Numbered from the stretch's first letter, positions 14,550 through 22,369 are shown. The stretch: DNA of 22,369 nt from Candidatus Neomicrothrix sp. UBA2517 (GCA_002341185.1 DDNP01000022.1:83963-106331); one strand, 5' to 3'. Made by a program: numbers and translations. Notes: generated by a model from the letters alone, not told the origin.

Positions 14550-14686
14550 AAGATTTCTTAAGAGAATGGCGGATCAGTCATAACGGGCTAGTCTGAACAA
14601 TCGGGAAAAAGTAGTAATGACGATGAGAATACAATGACCATATAGGAGAAACGAGCGGCAGCTCGAGACAAAGAGAAGTAACCAAA
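14550..14686 (+). promoter_or_regulatory. nusA-infB spacer with hairpin and possible -10
   Basis: This 137-base gap contains TACAAT (14630-14635), a -10-like hexamer without a clear -35, and a perfect hairpin CGAGC-GGCA-GCTCG (14652-14665) in the putative leader 21 bases before the infB start. No YlxR-like coding sequence (expected CxGC motif) is visible in any frame. Read as a possible internal infB promoter and leader; evidence is weak. Confidence 0.3.
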
Positions 14687-17341
14687 TTGCCAGGAAAAGT
14701 ACGTGTTTATGAACTAGCTCGAGAGCTAGATATAACAAATAAGGAAATAATCGCACTATGCGAGTCTTTGAGGATTGATGCTAAAAGCCATTCCTCAAGC
14801 CTTGTGGAAGCTCAAGCCGACAGAGTTCGAAAGAAAGCTGTATCTGATGGGTTAGTAAATACTAAGCCTGAAGGAGAGTTGAAGGCGACATCAGAAAAAG
14901 CTGAAGAAGAAATTGAAAATAAACAAGGTGAAACTCGGCCTGCACCTAAGGCAGTTAGTTCTAAGAAGCCACCGCCAGCTAAGCCGAAGCCTTCAGAAAT
15001 TACTGATAACTCAACAGTAGTCAGCTCAAAAAAGTCACCAGCTAAAATTGACTCTACTAAACCTGTGTCCGCTGAAACGGTTGAAGAAAAACCAAAACCT
15101 AAGACAACAAAAGAAAATAGCAAGCAGGGAAATCTAAACACACCACCTGTTTCAGCATCAGGCAAGCCAATACCTCCTCCACCAGGACCGATATCAAAAT
15201 CTGGACGACCAATACCTCCCCCTCCAGGTAAAGGTGGTCGCGGACCTGCTCCTGAAATGCAGCGTAGTGGACCGAATATGCAAAGACGGAATCAAGGGCA
15301 AGCAGGGGCACAGCGCAACAATGCCGGACAATTTAGAGGTGCGAGGGGAACAAAACCTTCAGGTGCTCCGGTTGCTGACTTCTTGTCGAAACCTGGGCAA
15401 GGAGGGAAACCCACAAGTGGTAAACCAAATAGTGGAAGACCTGGCGGACCTAACCAGCGTCCACAACGCAAAAAGAAAGGGAGAAGGCGTAGAAGGCAGG
15501 AGGAACTCCAGCCGATGGACACCCCAGCCTATACTCCTGAAGATGCCCCTGTTCCAGAAGGTGAAATAGTTATAGAACGAGCTTCCTCGTCTATAGACGT
15601 AGCGCCTAAATTAAATAGGAAAACGGCGGATATTGTCAGATTTTTGATGGAACAAGGGGAGATGGTAACTGCAACCCAATCGCTGAGCGATGACATGATA
15701 GAACTTTTTGCTGCAGAGGTCGGAGCGGAAGTGAAACTCGTTGATCCAGGTGAAGAACAGGAAATTGAACTTCAAAAGAAATTAGAGACAACACCTATTA
15801 ATGTTGATGATGAATCAGTTGTAGAACGTCCTCCAGTTATCACTGTCATGGGTCACGTTGACCATGGAAAAACAAAGCTTCTTGACCAAATAAGGCAAGC
15901 AAATATTGTGGCAGGAGAGGCGGGAGGCATAACGCAGCATATTGGAGCGTATCAAGTTGATCTAGAAGGGGGTTCCTTAACTTTTATTGACACTCCCGGC
16001 CACGCTGCATTCACTGCCATGAGGGCACGGGGTGCAGAAGCAACCGACATAGTGGTATTGGTTGTCGCAGCTGATGACGGTGTAATGCCTCAGACCAAAG
16101 AGGCTATTAACCATGCAAAAGCAGCAGAGGTTCCAATAGTCGTCGCTGTAAACAAAATTGATCTTGAGAGTGCCGACCCTCAAAGAGTACTTGGAGAGCT
16201 TGCAGAGTATGAATTAGTGCCTGAGGCATGGGGTGGAGACACAATAGTCGTGGAAATATCGGCATTAGAGAACATAGGTGTAAGCGATCTTCTTGAAAAT
16301 CTTAACATAATCGCTGAGGTCGAAGATTTGAAAGCTACTCCCAAAGGTAGAGCATCAGGAGTTGTTTTAGAATCTCACTTAGATATAGGTAGAGGACCCG
16401 TAGCAACAGTTCTGGTGCAACAAGGTACGCTTTCTGTCGGCGACCCAATAGTCGCTGGGCCTTCATGGGGAAGAGTTAGAGCTTTGGTATCAGATAAAGG
16501 TGAACAGGTGCAACATGCAGGACCCTCTTGCCCAGTACAAGTTCTAGGTATGTCAGATGTTGCAATTGCAGGTGATGAGTTTATTGTTGCTCCTGACGAA
16601 CGCACGGCTCGAGACGTAGCTGATACACGCGAACATTATCAGAGAGTCGCAACTATAGGACGAGATTCTTCAGCTGGATCTGGCGGTGGGCGTCTTGAAG
16701 ATCTATTTAGTCAAATTAGCACTGGTGAGCAAGCAACCCTTAATTTGATACTAAAAGCTGACGTGAATGGTTCACTTGAAGCAGTTAGAGAGAGTATTAA
16801 AAAATTAGAAAGAGACGAAGTTAAAGTATCTTTCGTTCACGCAGGGGTAGGAGCAATAACAGAAAACGACATACAACTAGCTTCAACCTCTAACTCCACA
16901 GTACTCGGATTTAATGTAAGGCCAGATCGAAAAGCACGAGAGATGGCAGACCACGAACAAGTCGAAATCCGAAATTATGAGATAATTTATAAACTACTTG
17001 AGGATATTGAGTCAGCAATGATAGGAATGCTCGTACCCGAGTTTGAAGAAGTCATTACGGGAGAAGCAGAAGTAAGAGAAATATATAGAGTACCTCGGAT
17101 AGGTGCCATAGCAGGTTGTTATGTTCTGGACGGTAAAATCTCAAGAGGTTCTAAAGTGAGGTTCCTCCGAGAAGGTACGATTATCTGGAAAGGCGAAATC
17201 GCTTCTCTCAGAAGGTTCAAGGATGATGTTCCTGAGGTCGCTTCTGGTTATGAGTGTGGAATAGGGCTTTCAGATTTCCAGGACCTTAAAGACGGAGACA
17301 TTATTGAGACCTATGATGAGAAGCAGATAGATATTTCCTAG
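14687..17341 (+). CDS. infB: Translation initiation factor IF-2
   Basis: IF-2 is the GTPase that brings fMet-tRNA to the 30S subunit and drives subunit joining. The 884-residue protein starts MPGKVRVYELARELDITNKE, the classic IF-2 N-terminal module. A long linker (about 60-285) is rich in Lys, Pro, Gly and Arg and contains two SG[KR]PIPPPPG units (158-167, 172-181) and a basic run KKKGRRRRR (262-270). The G domain has G1 GHVDHGKT (389-396), G2 GGITQH (413-418), G3 DTPGH (435-439), G4 NKID (489-492) and G5 SAL (525-527), followed by the beta-barrel and C-terminal domains. The start is TTG: no ATG or GTG exists in frame between the upstream stop at 14624 and the conserved N-terminus. Confidence 0.95.
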   Translation: MPGKVRVYELARELDITNKEIIALCESLRIDAKSHSSSLVEAQADRVRKKAVSDGLVNTKPEGELKATSEKAEEEIENKQGETRPAPKAVSSKKPPPAKPKPSEITDNSTVVSSKKSPAKIDSTKPVSAETVEEKPKPKTTKENSKQGNLNTPPVSASGKPIPPPPGPISKSGRPIPPPPGKGGRGPAPEMQRSGPNMQRRNQGQAGAQRNNAGQFRGARGTKPSGAPVADFLSKPGQGGKPTSGKPNSGRPGGPNQRPQRKKKGRRRRRQEELQPMDTPAYTPEDAPVPEGEIVIERASSSIDVAPKLNRKTADIVRFLMEQGEMVTATQSLSDDMIELFAAEVGAEVKLVDPGEEQEIELQKKLETTPINVDDESVVERPPVITVMGHVDHGKTKLLDQIRQANIVAGEAGGITQHIGAYQVDLEGGSLTFIDTPGHAAFTAMRARGAEATDIVVLVVAADDGVMPQTKEAINHAKAAEVPIVVAVNKIDLESADPQRVLGELAEYELVPEAWGGDTIVVEISALENIGVSDLLENLNIIAEVEDLKATPKGRASGVVLESHLDIGRGPVATVLVQQGTLSVGDPIVAGPSWGRVRALVSDKGEQVQHAGPSCPVQVLGMSDVAIAGDEFIVAPDERTARDVADTREHYQRVATIGRDSSAGSGGGRLEDLFSQISTGEQATLNLILKADVNGSLEAVRESIKKLERDEVKVSFVHAGVGAITENDIQLASTSNSTVLGFNVRPDRKAREMADHEQVEIRNYEIIYKLLEDIESAMIGMLVPEFEEVITGEAEVREIYRVPRIGAIAGCYVLDGKISRGSKVRFLREGTIIWKGEIASLRRFKDDVPEVASGYECGIGLSDFQDLKDGDIIETYDEKQIDIS

Positions 17342-17366
17342 TCGTAAACAATAACTGAATACTGCA

Positions 17367-17759
17367 ATGCCAAAACGAAGAACAAATAAAAAGCGTGATT
17401 TTCAACGAAGTGATCGATTGAACGAGTTGCTTCGAGAAGTCATAGCGCAAGAACTTGAAAGAATAGATGATAATGAACTCGGCCTCATTAGTGTCTCCTC
17501 AGTACAGGTAGATAATGAATTGTCTAAAGCAAAGGTTTTTTTCTCATCTTTAGATGACGAAAGTCAACTATTGCAGGTATTAGATAGCTATAAAGGGAAG
17601 TTGCGGAAGGCAATAGGAGATCAAGCAAGAATCCGCCGAGTTCCTGAGCTTGAATTCTTCCTCGATCCAGCGATAACAGCCAGTAGCAGGATTGATGAGA
17701 TCCTTGCAGAAATCGAAGCAACAGAAAAGTCTAAAAATAATGGCTTTGAAGACAAGTAA
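17367..17759 (+). CDS. rbfA: 30S ribosome-binding factor RbfA
   Basis: RbfA is a cold-adaptation and 16S 5'-end maturation factor with a KH-like fold. The 130-residue protein has the family pattern RSDRLNELLREVIAQELERI, LISVSSVQVDNELSKAKVFF, LRKAIGDQARIRRVPELEFF and ITASSRIDEILAEI. It has a basic N-terminal extension (PKRRTNKKRDFQ) and a short charged C-terminal tail. It begins 25 bases after infB with no strong Shine-Dalgarno. Its last 20 bases overlap the preferred start of truB. The ylxP gene and the DHH phosphoesterase often found around rbfA are absent. Confidence 0.94.
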   Translation: MPKRRTNKKRDFQRSDRLNELLREVIAQELERIDDNELGLISVSSVQVDNELSKAKVFFSSLDDESQLLQVLDSYKGKLRKAIGDQARIRRVPELEFFLDPAITASSRIDEILAEIEATEKSKNNGFEDK

Positions 17760-18618
17760 ACACGGTTTTGTAATCGTAGATAAAGAAGTTGGATGGACAA
17801 GTCATGATGTTGTAGCCAAAGCCAGAGGTATTTTTGCAACAAAAAAAATTGGCCACTCTGGGACTTTGGACCCGCCTGCAACCGGTGTCCTCATACTTGG
17901 TGTAGGTAAAGCGACAAGGTTACTTAGGTTTTTGACTGACTTACAGAAAGAGTACGTCGCTACGATGGTCATAGGCTCGGAAACGGATACTTTAGATGCT
18001 GAAGGCGTAACCACGAAAACCACTGATCACCGCCCCACGCTCCATGACCTTCAAGAAAGTTCTAAAAATTTTGTTGGGATTATAGATCAAATTCCTCCGA
18101 TGGTTTCAGCAGTTAAGGTGCAGGGTAAACGATTATATGAACTTGCACGTGAAGGGAAAGAAATCCAACGTGAGCCAAGAAAAGTCGCAATTCATGAATT
18201 GTCAATATCCGATGGTCTCGAAAGTGATGTTTTTCAACTCAAAATTAAATGCGGGTCAGGAACTTATGTACGCTCGCTAGTATCAGATATTGCCCAAAAA
18301 GCTGGATCGTTAGCGCATGTTGGCTCTTTACGAAGAACGGCAATCGGTTCTTTTAATGAAACGGTAGCTAACAAGATAGAGAAAGCTTCACTAATTGACT
18401 TAACAGAAGGACTTAGAGATTACGAGATGATTCAAGTGGACGACAAGATGAGCGACCGTATTAGGGTAGGGGCCGTGGTGCATTTAGAAGAATTCTCACA
18501 CCTCACCACCGACGGACCGTGGGGTATCGTGGACCTCAATAATAATTTATTAGCTATGTACGAAAAGTTTAAAAACGAGACCTTAAAACCCGCAGTTGTG
18601 CTGTCACAGGAGCATTGA
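17740..18618 (+). CDS. truB: tRNA pseudouridine(55) synthase TruB
   Basis: TruB isomerises U55 in the T-loop of tRNAs. The 292-residue enzyme opens with HGFVIVDKEVGWTSHDVVAK and has the catalytic aspartate D44 in HSGTLDPPATGVL, followed by GKATRLLRFL, the QIPPMVSAVKVQGKRLYELA block and CGSGTYVRSLVSDIA. The frame is open back to ATG 17692, but that would add 16 unconserved residues overlapping rbfA more deeply, so ATG 17740 is used, giving a 20-base overlap with the rbfA end and probable coupling. A C-terminal stretch (about 225-292) resembles a reduced PUA-like domain. ribF follows immediately. Confidence 0.95.
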   Translation: MALKTSKHGFVIVDKEVGWTSHDVVAKARGIFATKKIGHSGTLDPPATGVLILGVGKATRLLRFLTDLQKEYVATMVIGSETDTLDAEGVTTKTTDHRPTLHDLQESSKNFVGIIDQIPPMVSAVKVQGKRLYELAREGKEIQREPRKVAIHELSISDGLESDVFQLKIKCGSGTYVRSLVSDIAQKAGSLAHVGSLRRTAIGSFNETVANKIEKASLIDLTEGLRDYEMIQVDDKMSDRIRVGAVVHLEEFSHLTTDGPWGIVDLNNNLLAMYEKFKNETLKPAVVLSQEH

Positions 18619-18619
18619 A

Positions 18620-19567
18620 GTGAGCCACATCCAAATCATAAATGACAGTCATTCACTGCCATCAAGAGCAGAACGAACAGTAAGTTCAATAGGCGTATTT
18701 GACGGTGTTCACAGAGGGCATCAGAGGCTACTCGATTTAGTAAAGGACGAAGCTAAATCACAATCTATTCCCTCTGTCGTAGTTACTTTTGATAAACACC
18801 CAACTCAAATTACGAGCCCAAAAAATGCACCTAAGATACTCACTCCACTAAACAGAAAAATCCAGTTACTCGAGGAGCTTGGAATTGATTATGTTTATGT
18901 TCTAGCATTCAACGAACACAGAGCTTCAACTCCTGCTGCGCAATTCATTAGGGAAATTTTCTTTGAAGCGATTAGAGCTGAATCCATTTATGTTGGCGAG
19001 GATTTCCAATTCGGGCATAAAAGGCTTGGTAACGTAGACTTACTCGAGTCTGAAGGGAAATCGTTAGGTATTGCCGTAAATGGTGTGGGTCTTTTTACCT
19101 CCGGTTATCCAAGCAAAGGAATTATCTCATCAACAGTGATAAGAAAGCATTTACAAGACGGGGAATTAGCACTCGCAAATGAAAAATTGGGACGACGATA
19201 TGAAATAGCCGGGAGAGTAGTTTCAGGCGACAAGCGAGGACGTACTATAGGGTTTCCAACAGCAAACATTAGTGTTGATACCGAAATAGCAGTCCCAGCA
19301 GATGGTGTTTACGCTGCTTGGTATCTACTCAAAGACGGTACTAGGAAATTAGCTGCAGTTAACATAGGTAAACGTCCTACCTTCTCTGATAGTCACATGT
19401 CAGTTATTGAAGCGCACATACTTGATTTTGATGATGACCTATATGGGGATAATGCTGTTTTGGTCTTTGAAAAGAGAATACGGCCTGAAAAAAAATTTGC
19501 TGGCCTGAAAGAATTCCAACAACAGTTAGAGATTGATCTGGCCGAAATAAGGGAAACACTAACTTAA
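18620..19567 (+). CDS. ribF: Bifunctional riboflavin kinase/FMN adenylyltransferase
   Basis: RibF phosphorylates riboflavin to FMN and adenylates FMN to FAD. In the 315-residue protein the N-terminal nucleotidyltransferase domain carries GVFDGVHRGHQRLL (25-38) and IYVGEDFQFGHKRLG. The C-terminal flavokinase domain begins near residue 191 (GRRYEIAGRVVSGDKRGRTI) with GFPTAN at 211-216 and the VIEAHILDFDDDLYG strand. GTG 18620 is chosen because AGGAG (18608-18612) lies seven bases before it; it starts one base after the truB stop. The upstream in-frame TTG at 18596 lies within truB. truB-ribF-rpsO is a widely conserved order. Confidence 0.95.
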   Translation: MSHIQIINDSHSLPSRAERTVSSIGVFDGVHRGHQRLLDLVKDEAKSQSIPSVVVTFDKHPTQITSPKNAPKILTPLNRKIQLLEELGIDYVYVLAFNEHRASTPAAQFIREIFFEAIRAESIYVGEDFQFGHKRLGNVDLLESEGKSLGIAVNGVGLFTSGYPSKGIISSTVIRKHLQDGELALANEKLGRRYEIAGRVVSGDKRGRTIGFPTANISVDTEIAVPADGVYAAWYLLKDGTRKLAAVNIGKRPTFSDSHMSVIEAHILDFDDDLYGDNAVLVFEKRIRPEKKFAGLKEFQQQLEIDLAEIRETLT

Positions 19568-19585
19568 CGATTTCTTTCATAAGTT

Positions 19586-19690
19586 GGGTTTTCTGTCAGG
19601 CACGGTAGCATTTCAATGTCACAAAGTAGTGATTTTTGCCAGACTGAACGGATACCGTCAGAAAGGCAGGGTCAGAAACCCAAAGGAAAT
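19586..19690 (+). promoter_or_regulatory. Structured rpsO leader, candidate S15 autoregulatory element
   Basis: Two overlapping folds are visible. In the first, TTTCTG (19590-19595) and ACGGTA (19602-19607) pair with CAGAAA (19659-19664) and TACCGT (19653-19658). In the second, GGGTTTTCTG (19586-19595) pairs with CAGAAACCC (19673-19681) with one bulged T, next to the Shine-Dalgarno AAAGGA (19682-19687). They share the strand 19590-19595 and so exclude each other, as in a switch. An inner hairpin TCAC-GTGA (19619-19632) is possible. S15 is known to regulate its own mRNA in several phyla through dissimilar structures. Confidence 0.5.
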
Positions 19691-19692
19691 AT

Positions 19693-19962
19693 ATGCCAGC
19701 TAATCTCAAGCCAAAGAATGGAACAATCGAGGAACACAGACTTCATGAGTCAGATACTGGTTCACCAGAAGTCCAAATAGCACTCCTCACCGACAGGATT
19801 GACCATCTAACAGAGCATCTCAAAACCCATAAAAAAGACCATCACAGTCGAAGAGGGCTATTAATGCTCGTTGGTCGGCGAAGAAGAATGCTTGATTACG
19901 TCAGAGATAATGATATTGAACGTTACAGAAATATCATTTCAAAACTAGGTTTGCGACGTTAA
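19693..19962 (+). CDS. rpsO: 30S ribosomal protein S15
   Basis: S15 is a primary 16S-binding protein of the 30S platform and forms bridge B4. The 89-residue protein has the full family pattern: HESDTGSPEVQIALLTDRID, HLTEHLKTHKKDHHSRRGLL and MLVGRRRRMLDYVRDND followed by RYRNIISKLGLRR. The His/Asp/Ser cluster in the middle is the RNA-binding face. ATG 19693 is preceded by AAAGGA. It lies between ribF (125-base leader) and pnp (192-base leader); rpsO-pnp adjacency is conserved across most bacteria. Length is exactly typical. Confidence 0.97.
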   Translation: MPANLKPKNGTIEEHRLHESDTGSPEVQIALLTDRIDHLTEHLKTHKKDHHSRRGLLMLVGRRRRMLDYVRDNDIERYRNIISKLGLRR

Positions 19963-19977
19963 AGCCAACCTTTAGTG

Positions 19978-20148
19978 TAGAATTCATATAACCGAATAGG
20001 TAACTGAAAACCAGCTTCGAAAAGATTAGCTGCCAGTTGAAAGCGCCTAGATTTTTAGACGTTTCCAACTGGGAAGCTGAACTCCGAAGTTGATGCCCGT
20101 AGGATCGTCCTTGGGCAAAATATTAGTGAGGTATAACCTCAAAAGGAG
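19978..20148 (+). promoter_or_regulatory. pnp promoter candidate and three-hairpin leader
   Basis: TAGAAT (19978-19983) is a -10-like hexamer 15 bases after rpsO, without a clear -35. The leader holds (a) a long stem: CAGCTTC (20012-20018) with GAAGCTG (20073-20079) stacked on CCAGTTG (20033-20039) with CAACTGG (20066-20072), extended inward by AAA/TTT and CG/CG with bulges; (b) GCCCG/TGGGC plus AGGA/TCCT around loop TCG (20095-20116); (c) GAGGT-ATA-ACCTC (20128-20140) just before the Shine-Dalgarno AGGAG (20144-20148). In E. coli the pnp leader stem is cut by RNase III and controlled by PNPase itself; a similar role here is inferred. Confidence 0.5.
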
Positions 20149-20154
20149 TTAACC

Positions 20155-22369
20155 ATGGCTGATGCCATAACAGTCAGCGGCGCAATTGGTGCTGATGATA
20201 AAACAATGACACTTGAAACTGGAGTCTTAGCAAGTCTCGCAAATGGATCGGTAGTTGTAAGCGTAGGGAAGACTACTGTCCTTGTGACTGCTACGGCGAA
20301 TAAGAACGCTAAGCCAGGAACAGACTTTTTCCCTTTGACAGTCGACTTTGAAGAAAGAAGCTATGCTGCAGGAAAGATCCCCGGGTCTTTTTTCCGAAGA
20401 GAAGGTAGAGCAAGTGAATCAGCAATTTTGGCTTGCCGACTTACGGATCGACCATTACGACCACTTTTCCCTGAGGGTTTTCGCAACGATGTTCACATCG
20501 TTGCTACTATTCTCGGAGCTGATCAGGAGAACCCATATGATGTTCCAGCGATCAACGCAGCATCAGCCGCACTTTGCATATCAAATATCCCATTTCAAGG
20601 ACCACTTGGTTGCGTTAGGATAGCCTACGACCAAGACGGCGAATGGATATCTCACCCGACTTACGAAGAGGGAGAGCTGTCAACATTTGAAATGGTTGTC
20701 GCTGGAAGACTTCTTGAAAGTGGAGATGTAGCTGTCATGATGGTAGAAGCCGGTGGTACAGAAAATGCTTGGAGTTACTATGAAACTGGCGCACCAAAGG
20801 TAGATGAAAAAGTTCTCGCAGCTGGGCTTGAATTCGCTAAAGAGCCTATAAAGCAAGCAATAGCTTTACAAGAAGAATTGATTCAGAGTAGCGGGGAAAT
20901 TTCTAAAATGGAAGTCACCCTTGCAGTAGATTATTCAGAAGAAATTATGAAAGCAGTTGAAGAAGTAGGCACCGAGCCATTAGGTGAAAGCCAAAAGATT
21001 GCGGACAAAGCCCAAAGGGCCGAAGCAGAGTCTGAAGCGTCTTCTGCTATTCTCGAAACTCTCGTGGAGCGTTTCGGTGAAGAAGGCAATACTGAATCTC
21101 AAATTAAAGCAGCAGTTCGATCTTTGACAAAGAATCTTGTTCGAAAGCGTATCGTAGACGAGGGGTTGAGAATTGATGGCCGGACACCAACTGATCTAAG
21201 AAAGCTTTCCTCTGACGTAGGTATCTTGCCTACAGCACATGGCTCAGGACTTTTCCAGCGTGGAGAAACTCAAGTTCTTAACATAACGACCTTAGGAACT
21301 AAGAGGATGGATCAGATGATTGATGGAATTGATCCAATAACACGTAAGCGCTACATGCACCACTATAATTTCCCTCCATTCTCTACTGGAGAACCAGGAT
21401 TTATGAGAGGCCCAAAGCGACGAGAGATAGGACATGGGGCACTTGCAGAAAGGGCGTTGCTTCCTGTGATTCCAAACGAAGAAGAGTGGCCTTATACCCT
21501 TCGGCTCGTTTCCGACGTGATGTCATCTAATGGCTCCACATCAATGGCTTCGGTTTGTTCTTCAACCCTTTCATTAATGGATGCTGGAGTGCCGATTAAA
21601 GATCCTGTTGCAGGAATAGCTATGGGTCTAGTATTCGCTGAAGGAAAATATATAACTTTGACAGATATCCTTGGCGCTGAAGACGCATTTGGTGATATGG
21701 ACTTCAAAGTAGCCGGAACCGCAGATGTTATAACAGCACTTCAACTTGATACTAAAATTGAAGGTATTCCGGCAGATGTGCTTTCCGCAGCACTTAATCA
21801 GGCTAAGGATGCCAGAATGGAAATCCTGAGCGTGATGAATGCTGCAATCGCAGAACCTAGGGATGATGTTCGCGATGTGGCACCAAAAATAATAAGTTTT
21901 GAAATCCCAATGGATAAGATAGGCGAAGTTATTGGTCCTAAAGGAAAGGTAATTAACGCTATCCAACAAGAGACCGGAGCTGAAGTAATTGTTGATGATG
22001 ATGGGGTTATGGGATCTGTATCCATTGCTGGAACTGATCGTGAAGCCGTCTATGAAGCTCAAAGGCAAATAAATCTAATACTCGATCCACCCACTGCAGA
22101 CGTTGGCGGTATCTATGGCGGGAAAGTCGTAAACATCACCAATTTCGGAGCATTTGTCAATATCTTGCCTGGTAGAGATGGTTTGCTACACATTTCAAAG
22201 ATAGGTGGCGGGAAGCGGATTAAGCGTGTTGAGGATGTTCTGGAACTTGGACAGGAAATTGAAGTAAAAGTTGAAGATATTGATCCAAACGGAAAGATCA
22301 GTCTTGTGTTAACGGGAGGAACTCAGCAAAGTGATGAGTCTGATGAGTCTGATAAGTCTGATAAGTCTG
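20155..22369 (+). CDS. pnp: Polyribonucleotide nucleotidyltransferase (PNPase), 3' end beyond window
   Basis: PNPase degrades RNA from the 3' end by phosphorolysis and can add heteropolymeric tails. The 738 codons present begin MADAITVSGAIGADDKTMTL after AGGAG and cover the first RNase PH domain (FEERSYAAGKIPGSFFRREG), the helical linker, and the second, catalytic RNase PH domain. The metal/catalytic residues D510, D516 and K518 are present within GAEDAFGDMDFKVAG; the usual Asp at position 508 is Ala, which is not a known catalytic residue. A KH domain follows (IGEVIGPKGKVINAI, GPKG at 594-597), then S1 from about 651 (GGKVVNITNFGAFVNILPGR). The frame is still open at the window edge, inside an acidic Asp/Ser/Lys repeat tail. 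Confidence 0.97.
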   Translation, partial: MADAITVSGAIGADDKTMTLETGVLASLANGSVVVSVGKTTVLVTATANKNAKPGTDFFPLTVDFEERSYAAGKIPGSFFRREGRASESAILACRLTDRPLRPLFPEGFRNDVHIVATILGADQENPYDVPAINAASAALCISNIPFQGPLGCVRIAYDQDGEWISHPTYEEGELSTFEMVVAGRLLESGDVAVMMVEAGGTENAWSYYETGAPKVDEKVLAAGLEFAKEPIKQAIALQEELIQSSGEISKMEVTLAVDYSEEIMKAVEEVGTEPLGESQKIADKAQRAEAESEASSAILETLVERFGEEGNTESQIKAAVRSLTKNLVRKRIVDEGLRIDGRTPTDLRKLSSDVGILPTAHGSGLFQRGETQVLNITTLGTKRMDQMIDGIDPITRKRYMHHYNFPPFSTGEPGFMRGPKRREIGHGALAERALLPVIPNEEEWPYTLRLVSDVMSSNGSTSMASVCSSTLSLMDAGVPIKDPVAGIAMGLVFAEGKYITLTDILGAEDAFGDMDFKVAGTADVITALQLDTKIEGIPADVLSAALNQAKDARMEILSVMNAAIAEPRDDVRDVAPKIISFEIPMDKIGEVIGPKGKVINAIQQETGAEVIVDDDGVMGSVSIAGTDREAVYEAQRQINLILDPPTADVGGIYGGKVVNITNFGAFVNILPGRDGLLHISKIGGGKRIKRVEDVLELGQEIEVKVEDIDPNGKISLVLTGGTQQSDESDESDKSDKS
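22333..22368 (+). repeat. Four tandem copies of a 9-base coding repeat in the pnp tail
   Basis: GATRAGTCT occurs four times in a row (two GATGAGTCT, then two GATAAGTCT), encoding DES-DES-DKS-DKS in the disordered C-terminal tail of PNPase. The array reaches the window edge and probably continues. In-frame 9-base units could change copy number between strains without breaking the gene. Confidence 0.9.

Noticed and set aside
20348..20623. 91-codon plus-strand frame near the start of pnp
   Set aside because: It is an alternate frame of the first RNase PH domain of PNPase, whose sequence is continuous through it.
21628..22068. 146-codon minus-strand frame under pnp
   Set aside because: It lies opposite the catalytic, KH and S1-proximal parts of PNPase and has unlikely composition (rich in Cys, Ile, Ser, Asn, Tyr).

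Overview
The window looks like part of a chromosome from a low-to-moderate-G+C actinobacterium; G+C is roughly 40-45 % by eye (not counted). An Acidimicrobiia-like lineage is my best guess. The gene order rpsP-khpA-rimM-trmD-rplS ... xerC-rpsB-tsf-pyrH-frr-cdsA-dxr-rseP-ispG-rimP-nusA-infB-rbfA-truB-ribF-rpsO-pnp follows the order of the same genes in Mycobacterium tuberculosis, but is compressed into 22 kb. A small Zn-ribbon protein with the motif CPGC...RRHWHxxCW, a family I know from actinobacteria, supports the phylum. The class is an inference and needs a phylogeny.

Layout. Positions 1-2041 hold the tail of rpsP, then khpA, rimM, trmD and rplS: a ribosome and tRNA-maturation cluster on the + strand. 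Positions 2056-3537 are the only accessory-looking part: a minus-strand Zn-ribbon gene converging on rplS, then a divergent crotonase-family gene overlapping a small exported cytochrome c. Positions 3588-8836 hold xerC, rpsB-tsf, pyrH-frr and cdsA (chromosome dimer resolution, S2/EF-Ts, UMP kinase, ribosome recycling, CDP-diacylglycerol synthesis). Positions 8908-12569 hold dxr-rseP-ispG, two steps of the MEP isoprenoid pathway flanking a site-2 protease. Positions 12705-19567 hold rimP-nusA-infB-rbfA-truB-ribF (30S maturation, transcription elongation, translation initiation, pseudouridine 55, FMN/FAD synthesis). Positions 19693-22369 hold rpsO and pnp; pnp runs off the right edge.

Genes are tightly packed on the + strand, many overlapping or separated by a few bases, and no gap exceeds 300 bases. 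Several genes that usually interrupt this order in actinobacteria (lepB/rnhB region, ylxR, the DHH phosphoesterase) are missing, which suggests genome streamlining. I saw no tRNA, rRNA, CRISPR array, insertion sequence or phage gene.

The most interesting content is in the short untranslated leaders: an H-type pseudoknot ending just before the rpsB Shine-Dalgarno, a terminator-like hairpin between a TATAAT box and rimP, mutually exclusive pairings ahead of rpsO, three hairpins ahead of pnp, a candidate leaderless 7-codon leader ORF overlapping the dxr start, and paired palindromes over the xerC promoter. I found no clearly new multi-gene system; these are core genes with candidate RNA- and operator-level control.
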